Shown here: positions 17,797-26,537 of the stretch, one piece after another | Layout: every line of letters begins with the position of its first letter | Numbering within the stretch: the stretch's first letter is position 1 | Assembly: GCF_000380505.1 (NCBI RefSeq) | Contig: NZ_AQYH01000006.1 | Coordinates: 62,001-126,000 of the forward strand | From: Kaistia granuli DSM 23481 | GTDB taxonomy: Bacteria; Pseudomonadota; Alphaproteobacteria; Rhizobiales; Kaistiaceae | Direction of reading: 5' to 3' | DNA length: 64,000 nucleotides | Made by a program: the position numbers and the translations under genes | Notes under the pieces: generated by a model | Seen by the model: only the letters and a program-made list of their open reading frames with translations | Told to the model about the DNA's origin: nothing | The model's database searches: none

Positions 17797-18636
17797 TCAG
17801 GCGCCGTGCATCGGCGCGCCCCAGCCGCCCCAGACGTAGATGGCGAAGAAGAGGAACAGCCAGACAACGTCGACGAAGTGCCAGTACCAGGCAGCCGCCT
17901 CGAGGCCGAAATGCTCCTTCGGCGTGAACTGTCCGGCGATCGCCCGCAGCAGGCAGACGAGCAGGAAGATCGTACCGACCAGGACGTGGAAGCCGTGGAA
18001 GCCGGTCGCCATGAAGAAGGTGGCGCCGTAGATGTTGCCGCCGAACGAGAACGCCGCATGGGCATACTCATAGGCCTGGACGCAGGAGAAGATCGCGCCG
18101 AGCACGACAGTGCAGATCAGACCCCACTTCAGGCCTTCGCGGTCATTGTGCAGCAGCGCATGGTGCGCCCAGGTCAGCGTCGTGCCCGAGGTGAGCAGGA
18201 TCAGCGTGTTGAGCAGCGGCAGGTGCCAGGGATCGAACACCTCGATGCCCTTCGGCGGCCAATGTCCGCCGGTGAACTCGTAGCGCGCGACGTTCTGGGC
18301 CTCGCTGGCGAACAGGCTGGCGTCGAAGAACGACCAGAACCAAGCAACGAAGAACATCACTTCCGAGGCGATGAACAGGATCATGCCATAGCGCAGATGC
18401 AGCTGCACCACGCGAGTATGATGGCCCTGCTGGCCCTCGGCGATGACATCGGCCCACCAGGCATACATCGTGTAGAGCACCACCAGCACGCCCGGCACCA
18501 GCCAGAGCAGCGAGCCGCCATGCATGTAGGTGATGAACCCGATCGCCAGCACAAACGCGCCGACCGAGGCCACGAACGGCCACGGGCTCGGATTGACGAG
18601 ATGATAGTCGTGTTGCTTGGCGTGGGCCTCAGCCAT
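17797..18636 (-). CDS. ctaE: Cytochrome c oxidase subunit III
   Basis: Subunit III of the aa3-type oxidase (279 aa) with seven membrane helices. The N-terminus AKQHDYHLVNPSPWPFVASVGAF, the central WPPKGIEVFDPWHLPLLNTLILLTSG region and the C-terminal AAWYWHFVDVVWLFLFFAIY are diagnostic. It lies 21 bp downstream of ctaG and ends the transcribed unit at a strong terminator. Confidence 0.97.
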   Translation of the reverse strand: MAEAHAKQHDYHLVNPSPWPFVASVGAFVLAIGFITYMHGGSLLWLVPGVLVVLYTMYAWWADVIAEGQQGHHTRVVQLHLRYGMILFIASEVMFFVAWFWSFFDASLFASEAQNVARYEFTGGHWPPKGIEVFDPWHLPLLNTLILLTSGTTLTWAHHALLHNDREGLKWGLICTVVLGAIFSCVQAYEYAHAAFSFGGNIYGATFFMATGFHGFHVLVGTIFLLVCLLRAIAGQFTPKEHFGLEAAAWYWHFVDVVWLFLFFAIYVWGGWGAPMHGA

Positions 18637-18657
18637 GGAGATGCTCCCCGGTCTTTC

Positions 18658-19254
18658 TCAAAGCGCCTTTCCCGATTCCGGGGTCTTGACCGAAGCGACA
18701 GGCGCCTGGGTCTCGTCCTCGGTCGGGAAGAAGGTGTAGGACAGTGTGATCGTATCGATGAAGCGCGCCTGGGCGTTGGCGTCCATGGCGGGATCAATGA
18801 AGAAGGTCACGGGCATCTCGACCTTCTCGCCGGGCTTCAGCGTCTGCGACGTGAAGCAGAAGCAGGCGATCTTGTTGAAATACTGACCGGTCAGGTCCGG
18901 CGTGACGTTGAACGTCGCGGTGCCGGTCGACGTCTTGTTGGTACGGTTCTCGGCGAAGAAATTCACGACGTGAATCTCGCCGAGCTTGACCGAGATCTGG
19001 CGCTGCTCGGGACGGAACGCCCAGCCGATGCCGTTGGCGACGTTGCCGTCGAAGCGCACCGTGACCGTCCGCTCGAGCGGCTTCTCCGGCGCGGAATCGG
19101 CGCGCACCGGCGTGCCGCCATAGCCGGTCAGCTGGCAGAACATGCTGTAGAGCGGCACCGACGCGAAGGCCGCGCCGAGCATGGCGAGCACGAACACGCC
19201 GCAGGCGGCCGCCGTCAACCCATAGGACCGCTTCGTCTGCGGTTGCTTGCTCAT
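18658..19254 (-). CDS. ctaG: Cytochrome c oxidase assembly protein CtaG (Cox11)
   Basis: Copper chaperone (198 aa) that delivers copper to the CuB site of subunit I. It has one N-terminal membrane helix (about 13-33) and a periplasmic domain with the copper-binding motif KIACFCFTSQTL. I start it at ATG 19254 (MSKQPQTKRSYGL); the upstream in-frame extension overlaps the small membrane gene before it. It lies 7 bp after that gene. Confidence 0.95.
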   Translation of the reverse strand: MSKQPQTKRSYGLTAAACGVFVLAMLGAAFASVPLYSMFCQLTGYGGTPVRADSAPEKPLERTVTVRFDGNVANGIGWAFRPEQRQISVKLGEIHVVNFFAENRTNKTSTGTATFNVTPDLTGQYFNKIACFCFTSQTLKPGEKVEMPVTFFIDPAMDANAQARFIDTITLSYTFFPTEDETQAPVASVKTPESGKAL

Positions 19255-19261
19255 CGCGTCC

Positions 19262-19435
19262 TCACAAAGGCCGGTTGGTAATGGCGCCAGGGCCCATCTT
19301 GACGATGGTGACGACATAGAACAGCACGACGAGGGCCACCAGCACCGCCGCGATGGCGATCGAGCGGGCGCGCTGGCGCTTCTTCTGTTCCGGGGTAAGT
19401 CGAACGCCGTCTTCGCTCATGGTCATGTCCTTCAT
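19262..19435 (-). CDS. Small single-helix membrane protein between ctaB and ctaG (CoxF-like)
   Basis: A 57-aa reading frame with a basic N-terminal segment (EQKKRQRAR) and one hydrophobic helix ([20 protein letters not shown]), ending [12 protein letters not shown]. The start ATG 19435-19433 overlaps the ctaB TGA in an ATGA junction and the stop is 7 bp before ctaG, strong evidence that it is a real operon member. A small CoxF-type gene is commonly found at this spot in alphaproteobacterial cta operons. A role in oxidase assembly is inferred from position. ATG codons at 19426 and 19420 are alternatives. Confidence 0.83.
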   Translation of the reverse strand: MKDMTMSEDGVRLTPEQKKRQRARSIAIAAVLVALVVLFYVVTIVKMGPGAITNRPL

Positions 19436-20364
19436 GCGACAAAGCCCAGCAAGCCAAGGCAGCGATCCACGAGCAGCAAGGCAAAGAGCAGGAAAAGATA
19501 GATGATCGAGTAGCCGAACAGGCGCCGCGCCGGCAGCATCAGCTTGTCGCTGTCGGGCATGCGATAGACGCGCCAGGCGAGCAGGACGAAGCCGAGGCCG
19601 AGCGCAGTCGAGGCCACGCCATAGCCAAAGGAGGCGAAGCCGAGGATGGTCGGCAGCACGCCGATCGGTGCCAGCAGCACGGAGTAGATCAGGATCTGCT
19701 TGCGGGTCTCAGCGAGGCCCGAGACGACCGGCATCATCGGCACGCCGGCGCGCTGGTAGTCGTCCGACTTGAACAGCGCCAGCGCCCAGAAGTGCGGCGG
19801 CGTCCACATGAAGATGATCAGGAAGAGCACCAGGCTCTCATAGCTGACGGAGCCCGTCACGGCCGCCCAGCCGACGACCGGCGGGAAGGCGCCGGCGGCG
19901 CCGCCGATGACGATGTTCTGCTGCGTCGAGCGCTTCAGCCACATCGAGTAGATCACGGCATAAAAGAAAATGGTGAAGGCCAGCAGCGCGCCGGCCACGA
20001 CGTTCACGAAGAGGGCGAGCAGCGCGACCGAGAAGCAGGCCAGCGTCAGCCCGAAGGCGAGCGCCTCGCCCTCGGTGATCTTGCCCATCGGGATCGGACG
20101 CGTGCGGGTACGCTTCATCACCCGGTCGATGTCGGCGTCGTACCACATGTTGAGCGCGCCGGAGGCGCCGGCGCCGATGGCGATGCAGAGCAGCGCCGTG
20201 AAGCCAAGAACCGGGTGAATGCCGCCCGGCGCCAGCATCATGCCGACGAACGCCGTGAAGATGACGAGCGACATCACGCGCGGCTTCAACAGCGCGAGGT
20301 AGTCGGAAGGGCTAGCGAGGTTGCCCGCCACAGCGTCGATCCGGTTCAGGTGCACGTCAGACAT
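19432..20364 (-). CDS. ctaB: Protoheme IX farnesyltransferase (heme O synthase)
   Basis: UbiA-superfamily membrane enzyme (310 aa, about nine helices) that farnesylates heme b to heme O, the precursor of heme a for the oxidase. The prenyl-diphosphate motif [19 protein letters not shown] and the second conserved loop [20 protein letters not shown] are present. I start it at ATG 20364 ([14 protein letters not shown]); the extra upstream codons cross the terminator behind ctaD and are unlikely. Confidence 0.96.
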   Translation of the reverse strand: MSDVHLNRIDAVAGNLASPSDYLALLKPRVMSLVIFTAFVGMMLAPGGIHPVLGFTALLCIAIGAGASGALNMWYDADIDRVMKRTRTRPIPMGKITEGEALAFGLTLACFSVALLALFVNVVAGALLAFTIFFYAVIYSMWLKRSTQQNIVIGGAAGAFPPVVGWAAVTGSVSYESLVLFLIIFMWTPPHFWALALFKSDDYQRAGVPMMPVVSGLAETRKQILIYSVLLAPIGVLPTILGFASFGYGVASTALGLGFVLLAWRVYRMPDSDKLMLPARRLFGYSIIYLFLLFALLLVDRCLGLLGFVA

Positions 20365-20383
20365 TGTAGTCACTATCACTCGT

Positions 20384-20411
20384 AAAAGAGGGCCGGGACG
20401 CATCCCGGCCC
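20384..20411 (-). terminator. Intrinsic terminator after ctaD
   Basis: On the minus strand GGCCGGGA-TGCG-TCCCGGCC (20410-20391) is an 8-bp GC stem with a 4-nt loop, followed by CTCTTTTAC. It lies about 15 bp past the ctaD stop and before ctaB, so full-length transcription into ctaB may be reduced or ctaB may have its own promoter. Confidence 0.85.
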
Positions 20412-20424
20412 CTGATTGTTGCGC

Positions 20425-22047
20425 TTAGTGCTTCACGTCACCAATGCGCGGCAGGACTTCCCACTGGTGGAAGGGCGGCGGCGACGAAAGCTGCCACTCG
20501 AGCGTGGTGGCACCCGACCCCCAGGGGTTGTCCGGAGCCGGCACCTTCTTCAGCAGCGAGTCGATCACGCCGTAGAGGAAGATCAGGACGCCGAAGGCCG
20601 AGATGTACGAGCCGATCGACGACACGAAGTTCCAGCCCCAGAACGCATCCGGGTAGTCGACGATACGGCGCGGCATGCCGTCCAGGCCGAGGAAATGCTG
20701 CGGGAAGAAGACGAGGTTCACGCCGACGAACATCACCCAGAAATGCGTCTTGGCGATGGTGTCATTGTACATGTAGCCGAACATCTTCGGGTACCAGTAG
20801 TACCAGCCGGCGAAGATCGCGAACACGGCACCGAGCGACAGCACGTAGTGGAAATGCGCCACGACGAAGTAGGTGTCATGGAAGGAACGGTCGAGACCGG
20901 CATTGGCCAGCATCACGCCCGTCACGCCGCCGACGGTGAACAGGAAGATGAAGCCGATCGCCCAGAGCATCGGCGCCTTGAACTCGATCGAGCCGCCCCA
21001 CATCGTCGCGATCCAGGAGAACACCTTGATGCCCGTCGGCACCGCGATGACCATCGTCGCGGCGACGAAATAGGCCTGCGTCTCAAAGGAGAGACCCGTC
21101 GTGTACATGTGGTGGGCCCACACGATGAAGCCGACGACGCCGATGGAGACCATGGCATAGGCCATGCCGATATAGCCGAAGATCGGCTTCTTCGAGAAGG
21201 TCGAGACGATGTGGCTGATCATGCCGAAGCCGGGCAGGATCATGATGTACACTTCCGGATGACCGAAGAACCAGAACAGGTGCTGGAACAGGATCGGGTC
21301 ACCGCCGCCTTCAGGCTTGAAGAAGGTGGTGCCGAAATTGCGGTCGGTCAGCAGCATGGTGATCGCACCGGCGAGCACCGGCAGCGACAGCAGCAGCAGG
21401 AAGGCGGTGATGAGCACCGACCAGGCGAACAGCGGCATCTTGTGCAGCGTCATGCCGGGAGCGCGCATGTTGAAGATCGTGGTGATGAAGTTGATCGCGC
21501 CGAGGATCGACGACGCACCCGAAATATGCAGCGCCAGGATCGCGAAATCCATGGCAGGGCCGGGCTGACCTTCGGGACCGGAGCCGGAGAAAGGCGGGTA
21601 GATCGTCCAGCCGCCGGAGGGGCCGTTGTGGCCCGTGGCGCCCGGAACGAACAGCGCGATGATCAAAAGCAGCAGCGAGGGAGGCAGCAGCCAGAACGAG
21701 ATGTTGTTCATGCGCGGGAACGCCATGTCCGGCGCGCCGATCATGATCGGCACCATCCAGTTGCCGAAGCCGCCGATCATCGCCGGCATGACCATGAAGA
21801 AGATCATGATCAGGCCGTGCGCCGTCGTGAACATGTTGAACACGTTCGGATTGTTGAAGATCTGCATGCCGGGCTGCTGCAGCTCCAGACGAATGCCGAC
21901 CGAAAGTCCGCCGCCGATGAGACCCGCGAAGATCGCGAAGATCAGGTACATCGTGCCGATGTCTTTGTGGTTGGTCGAATAGACCCAACGACGCCAACCC
22001 GTCGGATGGTCGTGGTGATCAGCAGCGTGTGCAGCACCCGTGGCCAT
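20425..22047 (-). CDS. ctaD: Cytochrome c oxidase subunit I (aa3-type)
   Basis: Catalytic subunit (540 aa, twelve helices) holding heme a and the heme a3-CuB centre. Seen are the Tyr-His crosslink motif [14 protein letters not shown], the CuB histidine pair in [10 protein letters not shown], the K-channel segment [14 protein letters not shown], and the heme ligand region [38 protein letters not shown] is a D-channel hallmark. It follows ctaC by 90 bp and is followed by a terminator. Confidence 0.98.
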   Translation of the reverse strand: MATGAAHAADHHDHPTGWRRWVYSTNHKDIGTMYLIFAIFAGLIGGGLSVGIRLELQQPGMQIFNNPNVFNMFTTAHGLIMIFFMVMPAMIGGFGNWMVPIMIGAPDMAFPRMNNISFWLLPPSLLLLIIALFVPGATGHNGPSGGWTIYPPFSGSGPEGQPGPAMDFAILALHISGASSILGAINFITTIFNMRAPGMTLHKMPLFAWSVLITAFLLLLSLPVLAGAITMLLTDRNFGTTFFKPEGGGDPILFQHLFWFFGHPEVYIMILPGFGMISHIVSTFSKKPIFGYIGMAYAMVSIGVVGFIVWAHHMYTTGLSFETQAYFVAATMVIAVPTGIKVFSWIATMWGGSIEFKAPMLWAIGFIFLFTVGGVTGVMLANAGLDRSFHDTYFVVAHFHYVLSLGAVFAIFAGWYYWYPKMFGYMYNDTIAKTHFWVMFVGVNLVFFPQHFLGLDGMPRRIVDYPDAFWGWNFVSSIGSYISAFGVLIFLYGVIDSLLKKVPAPDNPWGSGATTLEWQLSSPPPFHQWEVLPRIGDVKH

Positions 22048-22137
22048 GGCCTGCTCCCTTTTTTTGTTCCAGCGGCATCACGGCGCAGAGCGCGCGCCGG
22101 AGCCGATCCATTTCAATCCTGCGACGACGCGGCCACC

Positions 22138-23058
22138 TTAGCGGGCGGCCACCTCGACGGCGGTTCCGTGGGCCTGGGCGACCTTGTCCTTGGCGATCGC
22201 CGCGGCGAGTGCCTTGTAGGCGGCCGGCAGGTCGTCCTTGGCCTGGGCGACCCAGGTCTGGAACTGTTCCGGCGTCACGACGCGGATGGCGATCGGCATG
22301 AAGGCATGGTTGATGCCGCAGAGCTCGGAGCACTGGCCGTAATACACACCCTCGCGCTCGGCCAGGAACCAGGTCTCGTTCAGGCGACCGGGGACGGCGT
22401 CGAGCTTGAGGCCGAAGGACGGCATGGCGAACGAGTGAATGACGTCGGCGCCAATGACCTGGAGACGAACCACCGTGCCAACCGGCACGATCATCTCGTT
22501 GTCCACGGCCAGGAGGCGCGGCTGGTTCACGGGATCGGTGCGATCCTTGTCCTCGAGCATGGTCGAGTCGAACGCGACGCCGTCATGGTCGGAATATTCA
22601 TAATTCCAGTACCACTGCAGACCGGTCGCCTTGATTGTCATCGTCTTGGCCGGATCGTAATCCTGGACGATACGAGCCGGATCCGCCTGCGCAAACAGCA
22701 GCGAGAACGACGGAACCGAGATGCCGATCAGGATCAGGATCGGCGCCAGCGTCCAGACCACCTCGATCATCGTGTTGTGCGACGTCCTCGACGGCACCGG
22801 GTTCGCCTTCCGGTTGAAGCGAACCGCCACGTACGCGATGAGAGCCAGAACGACAAGCACCACGGCCACCATGGCGATGGTGATTCCGAGGTTGAAGCGC
22901 TCGATCATGCCCTGAATCGGCGAGGCGGCGGCCTGCGACCACACGGCCCACGGGGTCGGCTGGGCAGCCAGCGCGGCACCCGTCAACCCACCCATGGCCG
23001 CGGCGGACGCCGCAGCCGTCATCAAAACTGTCCTGAGACGCGTGATCGCCTTCGTCAC
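22138..23058 (-). CDS. ctaC: Cytochrome c oxidase subunit II
   Basis: Electron-entry subunit (306 aa) with a signal sequence, two membrane helices (about 52-75 and 97-118) and a cupredoxin domain. The CuA ligands are in YYGQCSELCGINHAFMPI and the earlier VIHSFAMPSFG. The aromatic patch LQWYWNYEYSDH is present. The start is GTG at 23058 (VTKAITRLRTVLM), with GGGAG about 8 bp upstream; the frame stays open for 300 codons further but that part is not coding. Confidence 0.96.
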   Translation of the reverse strand: MTKAITRLRTVLMTAAASAAAMGGLTGAALAAQPTPWAVWSQAAASPIQGMIERFNLGITIAMVAVVLVVLALIAYVAVRFNRKANPVPSRTSHNTMIEVVWTLAPILILIGISVPSFSLLFAQADPARIVQDYDPAKTMTIKATGLQWYWNYEYSDHDGVAFDSTMLEDKDRTDPVNQPRLLAVDNEMIVPVGTVVRLQVIGADVIHSFAMPSFGLKLDAVPGRLNETWFLAEREGVYYGQCSELCGINHAFMPIAIRVVTPEQFQTWVAQAKDDLPAAYKALAAAIAKDKVAQAHGTAVEVAAR

Positions 23059-23362
23059 GTGTTCACTCCCTATCCATGCCATCGCGGCATCGAAGCCGAT
23101 CAGCGCAGCGAAATCCGAAAACGGCCTCCGTTGCGCCATTTTCCACAACAGTATAGGCCGAAGGCGTTTTCTGCCATGCGAAGCGTTCGGATTCGGCCGA
23201 ATATCGACCGAGACAAACCACATGCCCCTTTGCCTAGCAACGGGGGATCGTGACAACAGATGCGGCAAATCGCGCTCGAAGAAGCGCCCCGCGAGGGTTA
23301 CTGCGGCGTCCATCGTCGTGCATGGATGTACGACACATGTGTGAATTGAGGAGATCGCTCCG
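23059..23362. other. Intergenic region between ctaC and ialB
   Basis: About 300 bp between divergent genes, so it should hold both promoters. Visible are a perfect 12-bp palindrome ATTCGGCCGAAT at 23191-23202 and a near-perfect hairpin CCCCTTTGC-CTA-GCAACGGGG at about 23223-23243. A GAGGAG ribosome-binding site precedes ialB. I could not assign -35/-10 boxes with confidence. Confidence 0.5.
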
Positions 23363-23902
23363 GTGAAGGTATTTCCGACTGTGCGTCTTGGCGCATTGCG
23401 GCCCCTGCGAATCGTCCAGGCAGCCTTGGCAGCCGCCGCTTTTGCGGCTGCGGTGCCGGGCGCGGCGACGGCGCAGGGCGTCTCCAAGGGCATGCATGGC
23501 GACTGGGAAACGCGCTGCGACAAGCCCCCGGGCGCGCAGGGCGAAGTCTGCTCGATGATGCAGTTCGTGACGGCCGAGGACCGCGACAATGTCGGCCTCT
23601 CCGTCATCGTCCTGAAGACGGCCGACAAAAAGGCCAAGGTGATGCGCGTGCTGGCGCCGCTCGGCGTGCTGCTGCCCTCCGGCCTCGGCCTGAAGATCGA
23701 CCAGAACGAGATGGGCCGGGCCGGCTTCGTGCGCTGCCTGCCGGACGGCTGCCTCGCCGAGGTCATCCTCGACGACGACCTCATCGGCAAGCTGCGCAAC
23801 GGCAAGACGGCGACCTTTGTCATCTTCCAGACGCCGGAAGAAGGTATCGGCATCCCGATCTCGCTGACCGGCTTCGGGCCGGGCTTCGACGCCCTGCCCT
23901 GA
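23363..23902 (+). CDS. Invasion-associated locus B (IalB) family protein
   Basis: A 179-aa secreted protein with a long signal sequence (cleavage near AATAQG). The mature part begins with the IalB hallmark HGDWETRCDKPPGAQGEVCSM and contains a second cysteine pair in VRCLPDGCLAEV, suggesting disulfides in the periplasm. IalB was named in Bartonella but homologues are widespread in free-living Hyphomicrobiales, so invasion should not be assumed. The start is GTG at 23363 with GAGGAG upstream. Confidence 0.9.
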   Translation: MKVFPTVRLGALRPLRIVQAALAAAAFAAAVPGAATAQGVSKGMHGDWETRCDKPPGAQGEVCSMMQFVTAEDRDNVGLSVIVLKTADKKAKVMRVLAPLGVLLPSGLGLKIDQNEMGRAGFVRCLPDGCLAEVILDDDLIGKLRNGKTATFVIFQTPEEGIGIPISLTGFGPGFDALP

Positions 23903-23924
23903 TAGCTCGACGAAGGACCCGCCC

Positions 23925-24536
23925 ATGGCCCGCATTGAGACGATGGATTCACTGCGGGCCCTCTATGGCGCGCCCAAGGGCCGTTCGGTCGCCAAGCAGC
24001 TCGACCACCTCGACCGCCATTGCCGGTCGTTCATCGAGCTGTCGCCCTTCCTGATCCTCGCGACCCAGGGCGCCGACGGGCTTGGCGACGCCACGCCGCG
24101 CGGCGATCACCCGGGCTTCGTGACCGTCCGGGACGACACGACCCTGGTCATCCCCGACCGCATCGGCAACAACCGCATCGACTCGCTGTCGAACCTGGTC
24201 GAGCGGCCGGGCATCGGCCTGCTGTTCCTGATCCCCGGCGTCGACGAGACGCTGCGGGTCAACGGCACGGCTATCATCGACGACGACCTCGCGCTGCGCA
24301 CCGCCCATATGGCCGAGGGCAAGATTCCCGCCACCGTCGTCGTGGTGACGGTGCGCGAGGCCTATCTGCAATGCGCCAAGGCACTGATGCGCTCGAAGCT
24401 CTGGGCCGAGGAAAGCCAGATCGCCCGGGACCGCCTGCCGACCATGGGCGAGATGCTCAGGGATCACACGCGCTCGACCGAGCAGGCCGAGACGCAGGCA
24501 GAGATGCTCGCCCGCTACGCCCAGAACCTCTACTGA
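23925..24536 (+). CDS. Pyridoxamine 5'-phosphate oxidase-fold, MSMEG_1061-like flavoprotein
   Basis: A 203-aa split-barrel flavin-binding protein. ATQGADGLGDATPRGDHPGFV and TLVIPDRIGNNRIDSLSNL match the MSMEG_1061/PPOX group; VERPGIGLLFLIPG follows. It is distinct from PdxH (encoded at 27986) and probably an FMN- or F420-type redox protein of unknown substrate. It lies 22 bp downstream of ialB and may be co-transcribed. Confidence 0.85.
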   Translation: MARIETMDSLRALYGAPKGRSVAKQLDHLDRHCRSFIELSPFLILATQGADGLGDATPRGDHPGFVTVRDDTTLVIPDRIGNNRIDSLSNLVERPGIGLLFLIPGVDETLRVNGTAIIDDDLALRTAHMAEGKIPATVVVVTVREAYLQCAKALMRSKLWAEESQIARDRLPTMGEMLRDHTRSTEQAETQAEMLARYAQNLY

Positions 24537-24578
24537 GGCGCGGCCGCGCCGAAGCGCCGCCGCTCCATTTTCGCTCGG

Positions 24579-25850
24579 CTAGTCGGACAAGCCGACGCCG
24601 AGCCCCCGCAGGGCTTCCCAATAGGTCGGATAGGTCTTCGCCACGCAGCCGGGATCGAGAATCGTGATCGCGCCGATCTTCAGGCCGGCGAGCGCGAAGC
24701 TCATGGCGATGCGGTGGTCCGAATAGGTCTCGATCCGCGTCGGCAGCACCTGGCCGGCGAGCTTCGGGTCGGACGCGACGATCAGATCATCGCCCTCCTC
24801 CGTGCCGAGACCGGGGCGGATGCGCGAAAGCTCCGTCGCCACGGCGGCGACCCGGTCGCATTCCTTCACGCGCAGATTGGCGATGCCGACGAAACGCACC
24901 GGCGTCTGGTTGAAGGCGGCGAGCACGGCAATGGTCGGGATCGCGTCCTGCATCTGCGACCCGTCGATGACCGGCGGCAGGTTCGGGAACATAGCGATCA
25001 CCTCGCGCGCCTTGGCGTCGGGCTGGGTGAAGGCGTCGGAGGCGACGCCGAGATCGATCGTGCCGCCCGTCAGCACCTCGGCCGCCCACAGATAGGTCGC
25101 GGCCGACGCATCCGGCTCGATGACATAGTCAGTCGCCTTGTAGCCGGTCGGCTGGACGCGCCAGCTCGCCGCGTCGACCTGCTCGACCTCGGCGCCGAAG
25201 GCGCGCATCGCCGCGATCGTCAGGTCGACATAGCCGCGCGCACCGATCTCGCTTCCCGTCAGCGTCACCTCGATCGGACCGTTGCCGAACGCCGCCGCCA
25301 TCAGGAGCGCCGAGACATACTGGCTCGACAGGCCGCCATCGATCTCGACCCGGCCGGTGCCGAAGGCGCCATTGCCATGCACGGTGACCGGCGGATATCC
25401 GCCGGCGTCGCTGGCGTCGATGCCGAGCGAGCGCAGCGCCTCGACCAGCGGGCCGATCGGCCGCTTGCGCATATGCGCGTCGCCGTCGACGACGACGGTT
25501 CCGTCGACCAGCGTCACCGCCGCGCTGAGGAAGCGCATCGCGGTGCCGGCATTGCCGAGGAAGAGCGGCTCGGACGGCGGGTTCAGGCGGCCGGAGCTGG
25601 TGACGATGAAAGTGGTGGCGTCGGGCTCGTCGATGGTGACGCCCATGGCGCGCAGCGCCCCGGCCATCAGCTTGGTGTCGAGGCTCTTGAGCGCGCCGGT
25701 CAGCCGGCTCGTGCCCTTCGCCAGCGCCGCCAGCAGCAGCGCCCGGTTGGTGATCGACTTCGATCCCGGCGGCGTGACACGGCCATTCAGCGGACCGTCA
25801 ACGGGGATAATCGTCAGGGCCTGCTTGTCCAGCCCGAATGCCGTCGCCAT
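24579..25850 (-). CDS. aroA: 3-phosphoshikimate 1-carboxyvinyltransferase (EPSP synthase)
   Basis: Sixth step of the shikimate pathway (423 aa). Motifs LFLGNAGTAMRFL, MRKRPIGPLVEAL, SSQYVSALLMAA, TYSDHRIAMSFAL and VAKTYPTYWEAL match the E. coli-like class I enzymes, not the CP4-like class II common in rhizobia. The residue aligned with E. coli Pro101 is Phe107. The start ATG 25850 (MATAFGLDKQ) has GGAG 6 bp upstream; the open frame extends 52 codons further. It is not followed by cmk or rpsA as in many relatives. Confidence 0.95.
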   Translation of the reverse strand: MATAFGLDKQALTIIPVDGPLNGRVTPPGSKSITNRALLLAALAKGTSRLTGALKSLDTKLMAGALRAMGVTIDEPDATTFIVTSSGRLNPPSEPLFLGNAGTAMRFLSAAVTLVDGTVVVDGDAHMRKRPIGPLVEALRSLGIDASDAGGYPPVTVHGNGAFGTGRVEIDGGLSSQYVSALLMAAAFGNGPIEVTLTGSEIGARGYVDLTIAAMRAFGAEVEQVDAASWRVQPTGYKATDYVIEPDASAATYLWAAEVLTGGTIDLGVASDAFTQPDAKAREVIAMFPNLPPVIDGSQMQDAIPTIAVLAAFNQTPVRFVGIANLRVKECDRVAAVATELSRIRPGLGTEEGDDLIVASDPKLAGQVLPTRIETYSDHRIAMSFALAGLKIGAITILDPGCVAKTYPTYWEALRGLGVGLSD

Positions 25851-26066
25851 GCTGTTCTCCATCCATTCGCAGCGATCACGACACGGACCCGCGTCAGCGA
25901 CGACGCGGTGGTCAGCAATCAGCCCGTCAATAGTTCGTGCCGCAGCGTATGGGCCATTCGCCCCCCCCAACGCAATGGGGACCGCGCGCGGATTGGTCCT
26001 CGACAACCGCCCGACGTCCCATCAAGCTCCGCAGCGCCCAGCCCCTTCCAGCAAAGGCACATCGTC

Positions 26067-26423
26067 ATGAACCGCCTCGCCCTTCTTGTCCTGACGAGCG
26101 TCACCCTCGCCTCCATCGTCCCGGTCCGGGCCGCCAGCTTCAATTGCGCCAAGGCGAACGCGCCGGATGAAATCGCGATCTGCGGGGATCCGGAACTCTC
26201 CGAGCGCGATACCGAGATGGCCGCGCTCTGGTTCGCCTACAACAAGGTTCCCATGCTGATGGGCGCGAACGCCGCCCGCCGCGACGCAGCCAGCGATTTC
26301 CTGAAGCTGAGAACCGCCTGCGGCAGTGACGTCGCCTGTCTCGGCAGGGTCTATCACGCGCGGATCGCCGCGCTTCGGGCCGAGATCACCTCGGCAATGG
26401 ATGCGCTCGCCGACCAGCAATGA
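26067..26423 (+). CDS. LprI-like (DUF1311-type) secreted small protein
   Basis: A 118-aa protein with a signal peptide (MNRLALLVLTSVTLASIVPVRA) and a mature part beginning SFNCAKANAPDEIAICGDPELSERD. This cysteine-containing pattern, with a second pair in CGSDVACLGRVYHARI, is typical of the lysozyme-inhibitor LprI/DUF1311 family. Two disulfides are likely. It is divergent from aroA. Binding to lysozyme has not been shown for most members. Confidence 0.8.
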   Translation: MNRLALLVLTSVTLASIVPVRAASFNCAKANAPDEIAICGDPELSERDTEMAALWFAYNKVPMLMGANAARRDAASDFLKLRTACGSDVACLGRVYHARIAALRAEITSAMDALADQQ

Positions 26424-26537
26424 ACGAAAGGCGACACGGGGAAACGTCACCCGTGGCCGCCGCTCGACGGCAAGGGGGTGCGAAAGTACGCGCGATCCCC
26501 TATCTCAACGGCTCAGCTACGATCCCCGGAGTTCCCC

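Noticed and set aside
20416-23253. 945-residue open frame on the plus strand across ctaD and ctaC
   Set aside because: It is antisense to two clear oxidase subunits. The His/Arg/Asp/Glu-rich translation is typical of the shadow frame of GC-rich genes.
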